Origin: Chitinophagaceae bacterium | GTDB taxonomy: Bacteria > Bacteroidota > Bacteroidia > Chitinophagales > Chitinophagaceae | Assembly (NCBI GenBank): GCA_027489035.1 | Contig: JAIYAN010000017.1 | Coordinates: forward strand, 52,178 to 116,177 | Direction: 5' to 3' | Length of the DNA: 64,000 nt | Part shown: one piece after another, positions 17,271 to 26,239 of the stretch | How positions within the stretch are numbered: the stretch's first letter is position 1 | Layout: each line of letters opens with the position of its first letter | The notes under the pieces: generated by a model | What the model was told of the DNA's origin: nothing | What the model saw: only the letters and a program-made list of their open reading frames with translations | The model's database searches: none | Program-made: the position numbers and the translations under genes

Positions 17271-18329
17271 TTGAAAGAACATTACACATACATGCAAAGA
17301 TGTCTTGATTTGGCATCATTAGGATCAGGTAACGTAGCACCAAACCCTATGGTGGGCGCGATTTTGGTGTATGAAAACGAAATTATAGGAGAGGGATTTC
17401 ATCAACAATATGGACAAGCACATGCTGAAGTAAACTGCTTAAATAGTGTGAAGCAGTACAATAAACATCTCATAGAAAAAAGCACCTTGTATGTTTCTTT
17501 AGAGCCTTGTAATCATTTTGGTAAAACACCACCTTGCTCAGAATTAATTATTTCTCATAAAATTCCAAAAGTTGTTATTGCCTGTACCGATCCATTTGAA
17601 AAAGTAAACGGCTCCGGAATAAAAAAACTATCTGATTCAGGTGTAGAGGTCATTACAGGCATTTTAGAAAACGATGCCATTGAATTGAACAATCGATTCT
17701 TTACTTTTCATCAACAGAAAAGGCCTTATATAATATTGAAATGGGCACAATCTGAAAATCAATGTATATCAGCATTTCAAGGCAAACCGATTAAAATTTC
17801 AAATGCATTAACGGATATTTTGGTGCATAAATGGCGAAGCGAAGAAGCTGCAATTATGGTTGGAACAAATACCATTATGGTGGACAACCCTTCATTAACC
17901 ACCAGAAATTGGGTTGGTAAAAATCCAGTTAGAATTTTTATTGATAGAAATTTAAAAATAGAACATACAGCTAAAATATTGGACCAATCAGCACCCACTA
18001 TTATTTTTAATCAACACATTAAAAAAACAGAAGGGGAAAATGATTTTATTCAAATTAATTTTGAACATGAAATAATACCTCAGATCAACGAATTATTGTT
18101 TCAAAAAAATATACAGTCTGTTATCATTGAAGGTGGGGCAAAGATTTTACAAACCTTTATAGATGAAGGGTTTTGGGACGAAGCACGAATAATTACTAAT
18201 CAAACAATGATTATTGAAAATGGAAATGCATCTCCCAAATTTGATTACAAATCTTGTTTTAAACAAGAAAAAATAGAAAGCGATTTGATACAATATTTTT
18301 CAAACCCAAAAGCGAAAAAAGCAAAATAG
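17271..18329 (+). CDS. ribD: Bifunctional riboflavin deaminase-reductase
   Basis: Catalyses the second and third steps of riboflavin synthesis. The N-terminal deaminase has a zinc site: HAEVNC (about residue 50) and the PCxxxGKTPPC segment PCNHFGKTPPCSE (about 80). The C-terminal reductase (~145-345) starts RPYIILKWAQSENQCISA and includes EEAAIMVGTNTIMVDNPSLTTR and VIIEGGAKILQTFID. The TTG at 17271 is preferred because the residues before the next Met (EHYTYMQRCLDLA) match the family N terminus. The stop is immediately followed by the ATG of the YigZ gene. Confidence 0.95.
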   Translation: MKEHYTYMQRCLDLASLGSGNVAPNPMVGAILVYENEIIGEGFHQQYGQAHAEVNCLNSVKQYNKHLIEKSTLYVSLEPCNHFGKTPPCSELIISHKIPKVVIACTDPFEKVNGSGIKKLSDSGVEVITGILENDAIELNNRFFTFHQQKRPYIILKWAQSENQCISAFQGKPIKISNALTDILVHKWRSEEAAIMVGTNTIMVDNPSLTTRNWVGKNPVRIFIDRNLKIEHTAKILDQSAPTIIFNQHIKKTEGENDFIQINFEHEIIPQINELLFQKNIQSVIIEGGAKILQTFIDEGFWDEARIITNQTMIIENGNASPKFDYKSCFKQEKIESDLIQYFSNPKAKKAK

Positions 18330-18944
18330 ATGGAACATTATTATACCATAGAACAACCATCATTTGCGGAGTTTAAAGATCGGGGTAGTAAGTTCCTGGC
18401 TTTTGCATATCCAATAACTTCTGCATTGGATTTTAAGAAGTACCTACAAGATTTAAAAAAAGAACATCCCAAAGCAGTTCATCATTGTTTTGCGTATCGG
18501 TTGGGTTTTACTGGAGATGAATTTAGATCAAGTGATGACGGCGAACCCTCTGGAAGTGCCGGAAAACCAATTTTGGGACAAATAGACAGTAAGAAATTGT
18601 GTAATGTTGCTGTAATTGTAGTTCGCTATTTTGGTGGTTCTTTACTTGGTGTTCCTGGCTTAATCAATGCATATAAAACTGCATCAGTCTTGGCATTACA
18701 AATGGTACCCATCATTCAAAAACCCATAACTACCCAATTAAAAATAGAATTTGATTATCAATTAATCAACGATGTGATGGTAATTGTTAAACAATGTCAG
18801 TGTAATGTAATCAGTCAAGAAATCAATTTATTTTCGAATTTAACCTTAGATGTGCCCAAATCAAGGGAAAAAGAAGTTGTTTTTAGGTTAGGAGACATAA
18901 AAAATTTGATAATCTTGCCAGAAAAATTGAAAAAATCTAAATAA
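18330..18944 (+). CDS. YigZ/IMPACT family protein
   Basis: A 204-aa UPF0029 protein with the N-terminal IMPACT domain: FKDRGSKFLAFAYPI, AVHHCFAYRLG, SSDDGEPSGSAGKPILGQI, and AVIVVRYFGGSLLGVPGLINAY. A C-terminal ferredoxin-like domain (about 140-200) completes the usual length. Its biochemical role is not settled. It starts at the base after the ribD stop codon, so the two are almost certainly co-translated. Confidence 0.9.
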   Translation: MEHYYTIEQPSFAEFKDRGSKFLAFAYPITSALDFKKYLQDLKKEHPKAVHHCFAYRLGFTGDEFRSSDDGEPSGSAGKPILGQIDSKKLCNVAVIVVRYFGGSLLGVPGLINAYKTASVLALQMVPIIQKPITTQLKIEFDYQLINDVMVIVKQCQCNVISQEINLFSNLTLDVPKSREKEVVFRLGDIKNLIILPEKLKKSK

Positions 18945-18960
18945 TTAAAATTTTTCGACG

Positions 18961-18987
18961 TTGTGTTAACATTTTTTTTTACTTTTA
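18961..18987 (+). promoter_or_regulatory. Possible Bacteroidota-type promoter for the PorP gene
   Basis: TTG at 18961 and TACTTTT at 18980 are spaced as in Bacteroidota promoters (TTTG, then TAnnTTTG), about 40 bp before the start codon. The -7 box lacks the final G, so this is a weak call. Confidence 0.3.
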
Positions 18988-19028
18988 TTCATACTATACG
19001 TTTTAAGAAATAAATTTTAAATTCAGAC

Positions 19029-19913
19029 ATGAGAAAAATTTTACTAACACTCACCTTGATTTCAGTATTTTTTGTTGCAGAATCTCAGCAATTGCACTTT
19101 ATGAGTCAATTTTTGCAACACAATACCATGTACAATCCTGCAGCGGCGGGAATGTCAAACGTTAATAAATTAGGATTTGCTTACAGAAGCCAGTGGTCTG
19201 GTTTCAGTGGGCCAAAAACCATTATGCAATACGGAGATTTCGATTTGCCAAAATATACAACTGGTGTTTCTTATTATTTATATAAAGATGAAACTGGTCC
19301 AACAAGTAGAACTGGAGGTCAGCTTGCTTTGTCATATCACGTAAAATCAGCCAACAAAAAAAATAAATTGGGTATTGGCTTAGAGATGCGTGGTTTTCAA
19401 TATGCAGTAGATAGATCAAAATTAGATGTTGGTACAGACCCTGCATTAGTAGGTGTAAAAAACAAGTCTGCCTTTGATGCAGGATTTGGTGTTTATTTTA
19501 CAAACGAAAAATTGAGCATAGGTGCAGCGGCTAGTCAGTTAATTGGTGCTAAACTACAATTGTCAGATGTGCCAAATACAACATTGGATGGAAGATTATA
19601 TCGTCATTACAATTTCACGGCAAATTATAAAATACAAACAGGTGAAGATATTTATGTAATACCATTTGCCTTAGTTCGTTTAATTGAAAATTCGCCAACA
19701 GAAATTGATTTCGGTGCTAAAGTAGATTATCAAGATAAAATCTGGTGGGCTTTAGATTGGAGAGTAAATCAATTTTGGAGTGTTCAAGCGGGTATGAAAT
19801 TATTTCAACGTGTAAGGGCTTCTTATTCTTATGATTACTACACATCTCCAATAAATATTTATTCAGACGGCGCGCATGAAGTTGGATTACAATTCGACCT
19901 AAAGAAAAAATAA
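19029..19913 (+). CDS. PorP/SprF-family T9SS membrane protein
   Basis: A 294-aa outer-membrane beta-barrel with a signal peptide ending near SQQ. The N-terminal HFMSQFLQHNTMYNPAAAGM is the family hallmark, followed by FAYRSQWSGFSGPKT and alternating strands ending GLQFDLKKK. PorP/SprF proteins help secrete or anchor T9SS type B substrates and are usually encoded beside their large substrate. That is the case here: the next gene, 48 bp downstream, has a gliding-type C-terminal domain. Confidence 0.92.
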   Translation: MRKILLTLTLISVFFVAESQQLHFMSQFLQHNTMYNPAAAGMSNVNKLGFAYRSQWSGFSGPKTIMQYGDFDLPKYTTGVSYYLYKDETGPTSRTGGQLALSYHVKSANKKNKLGIGLEMRGFQYAVDRSKLDVGTDPALVGVKNKSAFDAGFGVYFTNEKLSIGAAASQLIGAKLQLSDVPNTTLDGRLYRHYNFTANYKIQTGEDIYVIPFALVRLIENSPTEIDFGAKVDYQDKIWWALDWRVNQFWSVQAGMKLFQRVRASYSYDYYTSPINIYSDGAHEVGLQFDLKKK

Positions 19914-19961
19914 TTCAAATTCAAATCATTTAAAAACAAAAATTTTATAAAGCTACATAAC

Positions 19962-22460
19962 ATGAGAAAGATTCAACTGATTACGATTTTATTTTTAATA
20001 GCATTTACATCAAAAATTAATGCACAAACTGGATTTGCGTTTAGCTGTTCAAGAGATACGGTTATTGATGGCTGTGTTACACCTTGTATTACTTTAAAAG
20101 CAAAAATTCCAGATGTTCGTTCATCTACAAATTCATATGTAATCAATCCATTAACAGGTCCTAACGGATGTTTCAATCCGTATATAAGTCCTGCTACACC
20201 AGGTTCTTCAACAAGCTTATCATCGGACGATACCTATTCAAGTGCTGTAACTTTACCATTTCAATTTCCATTTTATGATGATGCTGCATCTCCATACAAC
20301 CAATTGATTATTAGTTCAAATGGTTTTGTATCTTTTGATGTATCAAAAGCTGGTCTTTATGCACATTGGACCATGACTGCAGGAGATGTACCAGACATCG
20401 CGTATGACAAATCTTTGATCATGGGTGTGTTTCATGATATTAATCCTTTTTATACGACTTCTCCAACACAACAAATTAAGTATGAAGTATTGGGAGTTTC
20501 GCCGCACAGAAGATTTGTGGTGACCTATTATAAAGTACCTCAATTCAGTACAACATGTCAAAATTTAATTGAAAATACACACCAAATTGTACTTTATGAA
20601 GGTTTAGGTATTATTGAAGTTTTTGTATTTAGTGCTGAACAATGTCCATCTTGGAACCAAGGAAGAAAAATGATTGGATTACATAACGCCAATAAAGATA
20701 AAGGTATTATGGCTCCAGGAAGAACAGCAGAAGGTCCAAACTGGGGTACACGTAATATGAATGAAACATGGCGTTTTGTTCCAGCTTCTGGTCCATCATT
20801 ATTCCGTGGCGTTGAGTTGTACGATTTAAATGGTACATTAATTTCAACTGGAGATACAACAGGAATTGGAAGCAATACATTATCTGTTTCATTCCCAAAT
20901 GTTTGCCCACAAGGAAACACAACCTATATCGTTCGTTCAAAATACGCATCATTCAACAATCCTAATGCATTTATTTACGGAGCGGACACAATTCGTGTAG
21001 TTTCAAACAATCCATTATCTGCAGCTTATGCGGCATCTCCTGCTTCATGTGCAACTTCTGGAATTGGTACTGTAGCTGTTTTCGCTTCTGGTGCACCAGG
21101 AACATTTGAATATTCAGCAGACAATGGAGTAACATGGCAAACATCAAATATTTTCAATTTTGCTCCAGGTACATACAGCATCAAATTCAGAATCATCGGA
21201 ACAACATGTATTGGAATTAAAACGGTAATTGTTCCTGCAGATCCAAACTTAGTAGCTGGTACTTACAATGTATCAAACGTTCGTTGTAATGCTGGAAACA
21301 ATGGTTCAATTAATGTAACTGGTTTAAATGGAACAGGTGTATTCCAATATTCATTAAATGGTGGATCTTTCCAATCAAGTGGATTGTTTTCAAATTTAAC
21401 AGCAGGTGCATATACTGTAACCATCAGAGATAATTCAAATTGCGTTAGAGATACAATAATCAATGTAGTTGAACCAACACCTTTAACGGCTCAAGGATTT
21501 ACCACAAATGCCACTTGTTCTGTAACACCAAATGGTTCATTAAACGTAGAAGCAGCTGGTGGTGCAAATGTGTATGAATATAGCATTAATGGTGGAGCAT
21601 ATCAATCATCTCCAAACTTTACAGTAACAAACGGAACATATACAGTTTCTGTAAGAGATATAAATGGTTGTATTAAAACTTTCTCAAACACAGTAGCACT
21701 TACAAATGATTTAAGTGTTCAAACAAGAGTAGATACCAGCATTTGTTTAGGCGGTTCTGTAGAATTAACTACTACAGGAAATGCAGCAGCTTATTCTTGG
21801 TCTGGTGCTGGATTAAGCAGTCCTTCAATTGCTAGTCCAATTGCTACACCAACTTCATTGGGCGCAACGACTTATACATTGCTTGCTACATTAGGACAAT
21901 GTACAGTTACAAAACGTGTAGTTGTAAGAACAAACTCTCAAATAAATGTAAACGCAGGACAAAACGCAACAATTATTTTAGGTGAATCTGCACAATTGAA
22001 TGGAACGGTAACGGGTGCGGGCACATATTTATGGACTTCATCACCAACAGACAACACATTGAGCTCTACAACAATTTTAAACCCAATTGCAACGCCAGTA
22101 ACTACAACAACGTACACATTAACTGCTACGAATGCAGCTGGTTGTAATAGCGCTGGAAATGTAATTATCACTGTTATTCCTTATTGCATCAAAGTTAAAA
22201 ATGCATTTACACCAAATGGTGATGGAATAAACGATTATTGGTCTGTATATGGTCAGTTTGATTGTTTGAAAAATGTTACTGTAACTGTATTTAACAGATA
22301 CGGAAGCAGAATTTACTCTAGCAAATCATACCGTAATGATTGGAATGGAACTTACAATGGTAAGCCAGTTCCGGATGGTACATATTATGCTGTAGTAGAT
22401 TTCCAATTGATTACAGGAAAGAAAATCACAGTTAAATCTGATGTTACCATCATTAGATAA
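19962..22460 (+). CDS. Large secreted protein with gliding-motility-type T9SS sorting domain
   Basis: An 832-aa secreted or surface protein. It has a signal peptide (residues 1-21). A ~280-residue N-terminal beta-rich region contains QLIISSNGFVSFD and MIGLHNANKDKG. Two or three SprB-type repeats follow (FEYSADNGVTWQTSNIFNF, FQYSLNGGSFQSSGLFSNL, YEYSINGGAYQSS), then Ig/PKD-like strands. The C-terminal sorting domain reads NAFTPNGDGINDYWSVYG ... VTVFNRYGSRIY ... PDGTYYAVVDF, a T9SS type B signal. It is probably an adhesin tied to the PorP/SprF protein just upstream. Ligand unknown. Confidence 0.92.
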   Translation: MRKIQLITILFLIAFTSKINAQTGFAFSCSRDTVIDGCVTPCITLKAKIPDVRSSTNSYVINPLTGPNGCFNPYISPATPGSSTSLSSDDTYSSAVTLPFQFPFYDDAASPYNQLIISSNGFVSFDVSKAGLYAHWTMTAGDVPDIAYDKSLIMGVFHDINPFYTTSPTQQIKYEVLGVSPHRRFVVTYYKVPQFSTTCQNLIENTHQIVLYEGLGIIEVFVFSAEQCPSWNQGRKMIGLHNANKDKGIMAPGRTAEGPNWGTRNMNETWRFVPASGPSLFRGVELYDLNGTLISTGDTTGIGSNTLSVSFPNVCPQGNTTYIVRSKYASFNNPNAFIYGADTIRVVSNNPLSAAYAASPASCATSGIGTVAVFASGAPGTFEYSADNGVTWQTSNIFNFAPGTYSIKFRIIGTTCIGIKTVIVPADPNLVAGTYNVSNVRCNAGNNGSINVTGLNGTGVFQYSLNGGSFQSSGLFSNLTAGAYTVTIRDNSNCVRDTIINVVEPTPLTAQGFTTNATCSVTPNGSLNVEAAGGANVYEYSINGGAYQSSPNFTVTNGTYTVSVRDINGCIKTFSNTVALTNDLSVQTRVDTSICLGGSVELTTTGNAAAYSWSGAGLSSPSIASPIATPTSLGATTYTLLATLGQCTVTKRVVVRTNSQINVNAGQNATIILGESAQLNGTVTGAGTYLWTSSPTDNTLSSTTILNPIATPVTTTTYTLTATNAAGCNSAGNVIITVIPYCIKVKNAFTPNGDGINDYWSVYGQFDCLKNVTVTVFNRYGSRIYSSKSYRNDWNGTYNGKPVPDGTYYAVVDFQLITGKKITVKSDVTIIR

Positions 22461-22479
22461 TTAATCATAAAATAGAATG

Positions 22480-22512
22480 AAAATGCCCTTCAGAAATGAG
22501 GGGTATTTTTTT
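22480..22512 (+). terminator. Rho-independent terminator after the adhesin gene
   Basis: A 12-bp stem (AAAATGCCCTTC against GAGGGGTATTTT, allowing two G-U pairs) with a 6-nt loop, followed by a T run. Confidence 0.75.
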
Positions 22513-22517
22513 GGGAG

Positions 22518-22934
22518 GTAGGAGAGGTTTTTGATGTTTTTGAGGTTTTTGAGGTTTGAGAGGTTTGGTTCAAAAGGTTCAATGCGTTCAATAAGTTCAA
22601 AAGGTCAGCCCCCTCAATCCCCCATGGGGGAAGTTGGAAGCGTTTTTCTACTGGCGCCGGTTTCCAAACCGGTGTCTAAAAGAGTTTTCAGCCACGGACT
22701 GAAAGATTCAAAAGGTTCTAAAGGGTCGCTGGTTTAAGGGTTTAATGGACTAACATGGTAGTGTTTGCCCATTGCGACTTTCTTCCTTTGCGAGCTTTGC
22801 GTGAAACAAAAAACTTCGTGCCTTCGAGCCTTTGTGCCTTCGTGTCAAAAAAAATCGCGTTTATCCGCATTCGTGTTTCAAATCCTTCGTATCAAAAAAT
22901 TCCATCAAAAATTTATAAATCAATTAGCTATTAA
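22518..22934. repeat. Repeat-rich intergenic region
   Basis: No gene is visible. In order it holds GAGGTTTTT/AGGTTTGAG 9-mers (inverse of AAACCTCNN), a CCCCCTCAATCCCCC...GGGGGAAGTTGG element (about 22608-22640) that recurs inverted at 24762-24806 and 34452-34503, the GGCGCC element listed separately, a fragment of the GGTTTAAGGGTTTAATGG family (22730-22747), and CCTTCGAGCCTTTGTGCCTTCG (22819-22842)-type repeats. Confidence 0.7.
22651..22705 (+). repeat. 55-bp dispersed repeat, copy 1 (GGCGCCGGTTTCC type)
   Basis: It contains the near-palindrome ACCGGY/RCCGGT around GGTTTCCAAACC, then TCAGCCACGGACTGA, a second hairpin. An inverted copy with a few substitutions lies at 23544-23598, and the pair brackets the YjbR gene. 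Confidence 0.8.
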
Positions 22935-23264
22935 ATGAATGTAGAAGAAATAAGAGACTTTGCATTAAGCTTAGCAGATGTAACTGAAAGTTTTCCTTTT
23001 GGACCCGAAACAATTGTGTTTAAAACCAACAACAAAATGTTTTTGCTATTGCCATTAGATGAGATCGATTTTTTAAAAATCAATGTAAAGTGCAATCCAG
23101 AATTAGCAGTAGAACTAAGAGCAAATTATCCTGATACGGTATTGCCGGGTTATCACATGAATAAGAAACATTGGAATACAGTTGTAATAGATGGATTGTT
23201 GACTTGGAAGAGCATTAAGGAAATGATTGAAGATTCGTATAGGTTGGTGGGGAAGAGGAGATAA
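22935..23264 (+). CDS. MmcQ/YjbR family protein
   Basis: A 109-aa single-domain protein of the MmcQ/YjbR fold (also called a DNA-binding-like CyaY-fold domain). Motifs: ALSLADVTESFPFGPETIVFKTNNKMF, LLPLDEIDFLKINVKCNPE, PGYHMNKKHWNTV and LLTWKSIKEMIEDSYRLV. Function is not established for the family. The gene stands alone between two inverted copies of a 55-bp repeat. Confidence 0.88.
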   Translation: MNVEEIRDFALSLADVTESFPFGPETIVFKTNNKMFLLLPLDEIDFLKINVKCNPELAVELRANYPDTVLPGYHMNKKHWNTVVIDGLLTWKSIKEMIEDSYRLVGKRR

Positions 23265-23543
23265 GAAAAATGCTGGATTCTCTATTATATTTCCCTCCAA
23301 TTTGAGCTTTTTAGGGAATAACAAATAAGGAATTAAAAAATAAGGAATAAGGAAGTGGAATTGATTATAACATTTTACAATTTTACTTCTTAATAAAACA
23401 TGTTTGTTTCCTCTTTGATGATTGGAGAAAACACCAACATCGGCGCGAGAAATTGTTAACACGAAGTCACTAAGACACGAAGTTTTTTTGAAGATTAAGA
23501 CAATAAATGGAAAATGCATCTAACCTTCTGAAGCATTTAATTC

Positions 23544-23598
23544 CTGTCAGTCCGAGACTGAAAACTCATGTAGACACCGGTTGGGAAACCGGCGCCAA
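23544..23598 (-). repeat. 55-bp dispersed repeat, copy 2 (inverted)
   Basis: Reverse complement of the element at 22651-22705 with a few substitutions. The rest of 23265-23738 holds no gene. It contains ACACGAAG-type repeats (about 23460-23480 and 23602-23616), TTGAACCTTTTGAA words and AAACCTCNN-like 9-mers. Confidence 0.8.
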
Positions 23599-23738
23599 TG
23601 AACACGAAGACACAAAGTTTTTTATTTGAAGAGTAAGTCAATAAATTTAAATGCAACCAACTTTTTGAACTTATTGAACGCATTGAACCTTTTGAACTAA
23701 ACCTCAAAAACTTCAAAAACCTCTAAAACCTCCCTAAC

Positions 23739-24629
23739 CTATTTTGAAAACACTTCACTCACCACCAAATCCTTACTTCCTGGTGTATACTTATAAAATC
23801 CTTCTCCAGATTTTACGCCAAGTTTTCCTGCTGTAACCATATTGGTTAACAAAGGACATGGTGCGTATTTTGGATTGCCAAATCCATCGTGTAATACTTT
23901 TAAAATACTATGACAAACATCTAGCCCAATGAAATCTGCAAGCTGTAATGGTCCCATTGGGTGAGCCATTCCTAGTTTCATTACGGTGTCAATTTCTTCA
24001 ACACCTGCAACGCCTTCAAATAAACTAATGATTGCTTCATTAATCATTGGCATTAAAATTCTATTGGCAATAAAACCTGGGTAATCATTTACGGTGCATG
24101 GAATTTTTCCCAAGCGTTTACTCAACTCCGTTATGGTTGTATTTACTTCTTTTGAAGTAGCATATCCATTGATGATTTCAACCAATTTCATAACCGGAAC
24201 GGGGTTCATAAAATGCATGCCGATTACTGATTCTGGGCGTTTGGTAACAGACGCAATTTTTGTAATTGAAATCGATGATGTATTAGAAGCCAAGATGCAT
24301 CCAGCTGGCGCAGCAGCATCCATTTGTTTAAATATTTCAAGCTTCAACTTTTCATTTTCTGTTGCGGCTTCTACCACTAAATCTGCATTGGCAACCCCTT
24401 CTGAAATAGAGGTGTTGGTTTTTATTTTGCTTAATGCTTCTGATTTTTGTTCTTCGGTCAATGTTCCTTTGGCTACTTGTCTATCGAGGTTTTTAGTAAT
24501 CGTAGCCATTGCTTTTTCCAATTGTGCTGTTTGCACATCAATCAATGTTACATCAAATCCAGTTTGTGCAAATACATGTGCAATTCCATTTCCCATTGTA
24601 CCTGCTCCAATTACGCTAATATTTTTCAT
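23739..24629 (-). CDS. 3-hydroxybutyryl-CoA dehydrogenase
   Basis: An NAD(P)-dependent oxidoreductase of 296 aa that oxidises 3-hydroxyacyl-CoA to 3-oxoacyl-CoA (Hbd/PaaH family). N-terminal Rossmann loop SVIGAGTMGNGIAHVFAQ and acidic TLIDV; catalytic His in SVIGMHFMNPVPVMKLVEI, with the downstream catalytic Asn in NDYPGFIANRILMP. The C-terminal 3HCDH domain has AHPMGPLQLADFIGLD. With the glutaryl-CoA dehydrogenase gene 258 bp upstream on the same strand, it suggests degradation of glutaryl/crotonyl-CoA or beta-oxidation intermediates. Confidence 0.94.
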   Translation of the reverse strand: MKNISVIGAGTMGNGIAHVFAQTGFDVTLIDVQTAQLEKAMATITKNLDRQVAKGTLTEEQKSEALSKIKTNTSISEGVANADLVVEAATENEKLKLEIFKQMDAAAPAGCILASNTSSISITKIASVTKRPESVIGMHFMNPVPVMKLVEIINGYATSKEVNTTITELSKRLGKIPCTVNDYPGFIANRILMPMINEAIISLFEGVAGVEEIDTVMKLGMAHPMGPLQLADFIGLDVCHSILKVLHDGFGNPKYAPCPLLTNMVTAGKLGVKSGEGFYKYTPGSKDLVVSEVFSK

Positions 24630-24887
24630 AATATTTTTTTTAACACGAAATTTTTTAACACGAAGTTTTTAACACGAAGTCACTAAGACACAAAGGCACA
24701 AAGTGAAAACGGGTTTAAACCTAAAATTTACTTACAAAATCCAAAAAGCACAAATGGAAAAAACTGCCAACTTCCCCCTTGGGGGATTGAGGGGGCTAAC
24801 CTTTTGAACTCATTGAACCTTTTGAACCAAACCTCAGAAACCTCAGAAACCCCATAAACCTCTCAAACCTCTCAAACCTCGTTCACC
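24630..24887. repeat. Intergenic repeats including an AAACCTCNN 9-mer array
   Basis: Between the two CoA-enzyme genes there are AACACGAAGTTTTT words, the CCTTGGGGGATTGAGGGGGCTAA-type element (about 24778-24800; inverse copy in 22608-22640) and six 9-mers at 24829-24882 (AAACCTCAG, AAACCCCAT, AAACCTCTC types). No gene is visible. Confidence 0.8.
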
Positions 24888-26072
24888 CTACTTAAACGCA
24901 TTCATCCCCGTAATGTCCATTCCTGTAATCAACAAATGGATATCGTGTGTTCCTTCGTATGTGATAACGCTTTCTAAATTCATCATGTGGCGCATCACTG
25001 GATATTCTCCGGTGATCCCCATTCCGCCTAACATTTGACGAGCATCTCTACAAATATTGGTTGCTATTTCGCATGCATTTCTTTTTGCCATACTCACTTG
25101 AGCTGGTGTAACTTTTCCTTCATTCATTAACACCCCTAAACGCCAGTTCATCAATTGAGCTTTGGTGATTTCGGTAACCATTTCAGCTAATTTCTTTTGT
25201 TGCAATTGAAATCCACCAATTGGCTTTCCAAATTGAATTCTTTCTTTGCTATAATTTAGCGCGATATCATAACAATCCATTGCCGCACCAACAGCGCCCC
25301 AAGCTATGCCGTATCTCGCTTTGGTTAAACATCCCAAAGGACCTTTTAATCCTTTGACGTTTGGTAAAATATTTTCTTTAGGAACTTTTACATTATCAAA
25401 AACCAATTCACCTGTAGCACTAGCACGTAAACTCCATTTGCTATGTGTAGTAGGCGTTGTAAATCCTTCCATACCTCTTTCTACGATTACCCCTTGAATT
25501 TCTCCGGCTTCATTTTTTGCCCACACTACAGCCACTTGTGAAAAAGGTGCATTACTAATCCACATTTTTGCACCATTCAAAATTACATGGTCACCTGCAT
25601 CTTTGATGTTGGTCAACATGCCACCTGGATCACTTCCATGATTAGGTTCGGTTAATCCAAAACAACCCAACCACTCACCACTCGCTAATTTGGGTAAATA
25701 TTTATTTCGTTGTGCCTCATTGCCATATTGATAAATCGGGAACATCACCAAACTTCCTTGAACAGAAGCAGTAGAACGAACACCACTATCCCCACGCTCT
25801 AACTCTTGCATCATTAATCCATAAGAAATATAATCTAATCCACCGCCGCCATATTGCTCTGGAACGGTAGGGCCAAAACATCCCAAATCGCCCAATTGCT
25901 TTACAATTTGTTGAGGAAATTCTGCACGTTGTGCATAATCTTCTATAATTGGAGAGATTTCTTTTTTTACATAATTTCTTACTGTTTCACGAATAAGTTT
26001 ATGCTCTTCCGTAAGCAATTCATCTACACCAAAATAATCTGGGGATTGAAAATTATCAGTTTTAACTGCCAT
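24888..26072 (-). CDS. Glutaryl-CoA dehydrogenase-type acyl-CoA dehydrogenase
   Basis: A 394-aa flavoprotein that oxidatively decarboxylates glutaryl-CoA to crotonyl-CoA if the subfamily call holds. It has the acyl-CoA dehydrogenase N, M and C domains. Glutaryl-specific signatures are VRSTASVQGSLVMFPIYQYG (the Arg contacts the extra carboxylate) and the C-terminal HMMNLESVITYEGTHDIHLL, with the catalytic Glu near residue 371. The flavin-contact segment CFGLTEPNHGSDPG is present. Downstream is 3-hydroxybutyryl-CoA dehydrogenase, consistent with lysine/tryptophan breakdown through glutaryl-CoA. Confidence 0.9.
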   Translation of the reverse strand: MAVKTDNFQSPDYFGVDELLTEEHKLIRETVRNYVKKEISPIIEDYAQRAEFPQQIVKQLGDLGCFGPTVPEQYGGGGLDYISYGLMMQELERGDSGVRSTASVQGSLVMFPIYQYGNEAQRNKYLPKLASGEWLGCFGLTEPNHGSDPGGMLTNIKDAGDHVILNGAKMWISNAPFSQVAVVWAKNEAGEIQGVIVERGMEGFTTPTTHSKWSLRASATGELVFDNVKVPKENILPNVKGLKGPLGCLTKARYGIAWGAVGAAMDCYDIALNYSKERIQFGKPIGGFQLQQKKLAEMVTEITKAQLMNWRLGVLMNEGKVTPAQVSMAKRNACEIATNICRDARQMLGGMGITGEYPVMRHMMNLESVITYEGTHDIHLLITGMDITGMNAFK

Positions 26073-26239
26073 AATCTTATTTTTTAATTTTTAGGTCTTT
26101 ATTTTTACGGGGCAAATATACCAATCAAATGTGGCTAATCTAAGCTTTTGTTTAATATTTTAGTTGATTTTAATTCAATTTAATACATCAGTAATTTGTA
26201 CTAATTTTATTCAATAAGTTCATAGATAAATCAGAAACT

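Noticed and set aside
20594..20952. Open frames on the minus strand inside the T9SS adhesin gene
   Set aside because: Shadows of the real gene; no domain and wrong orientation for the operon.
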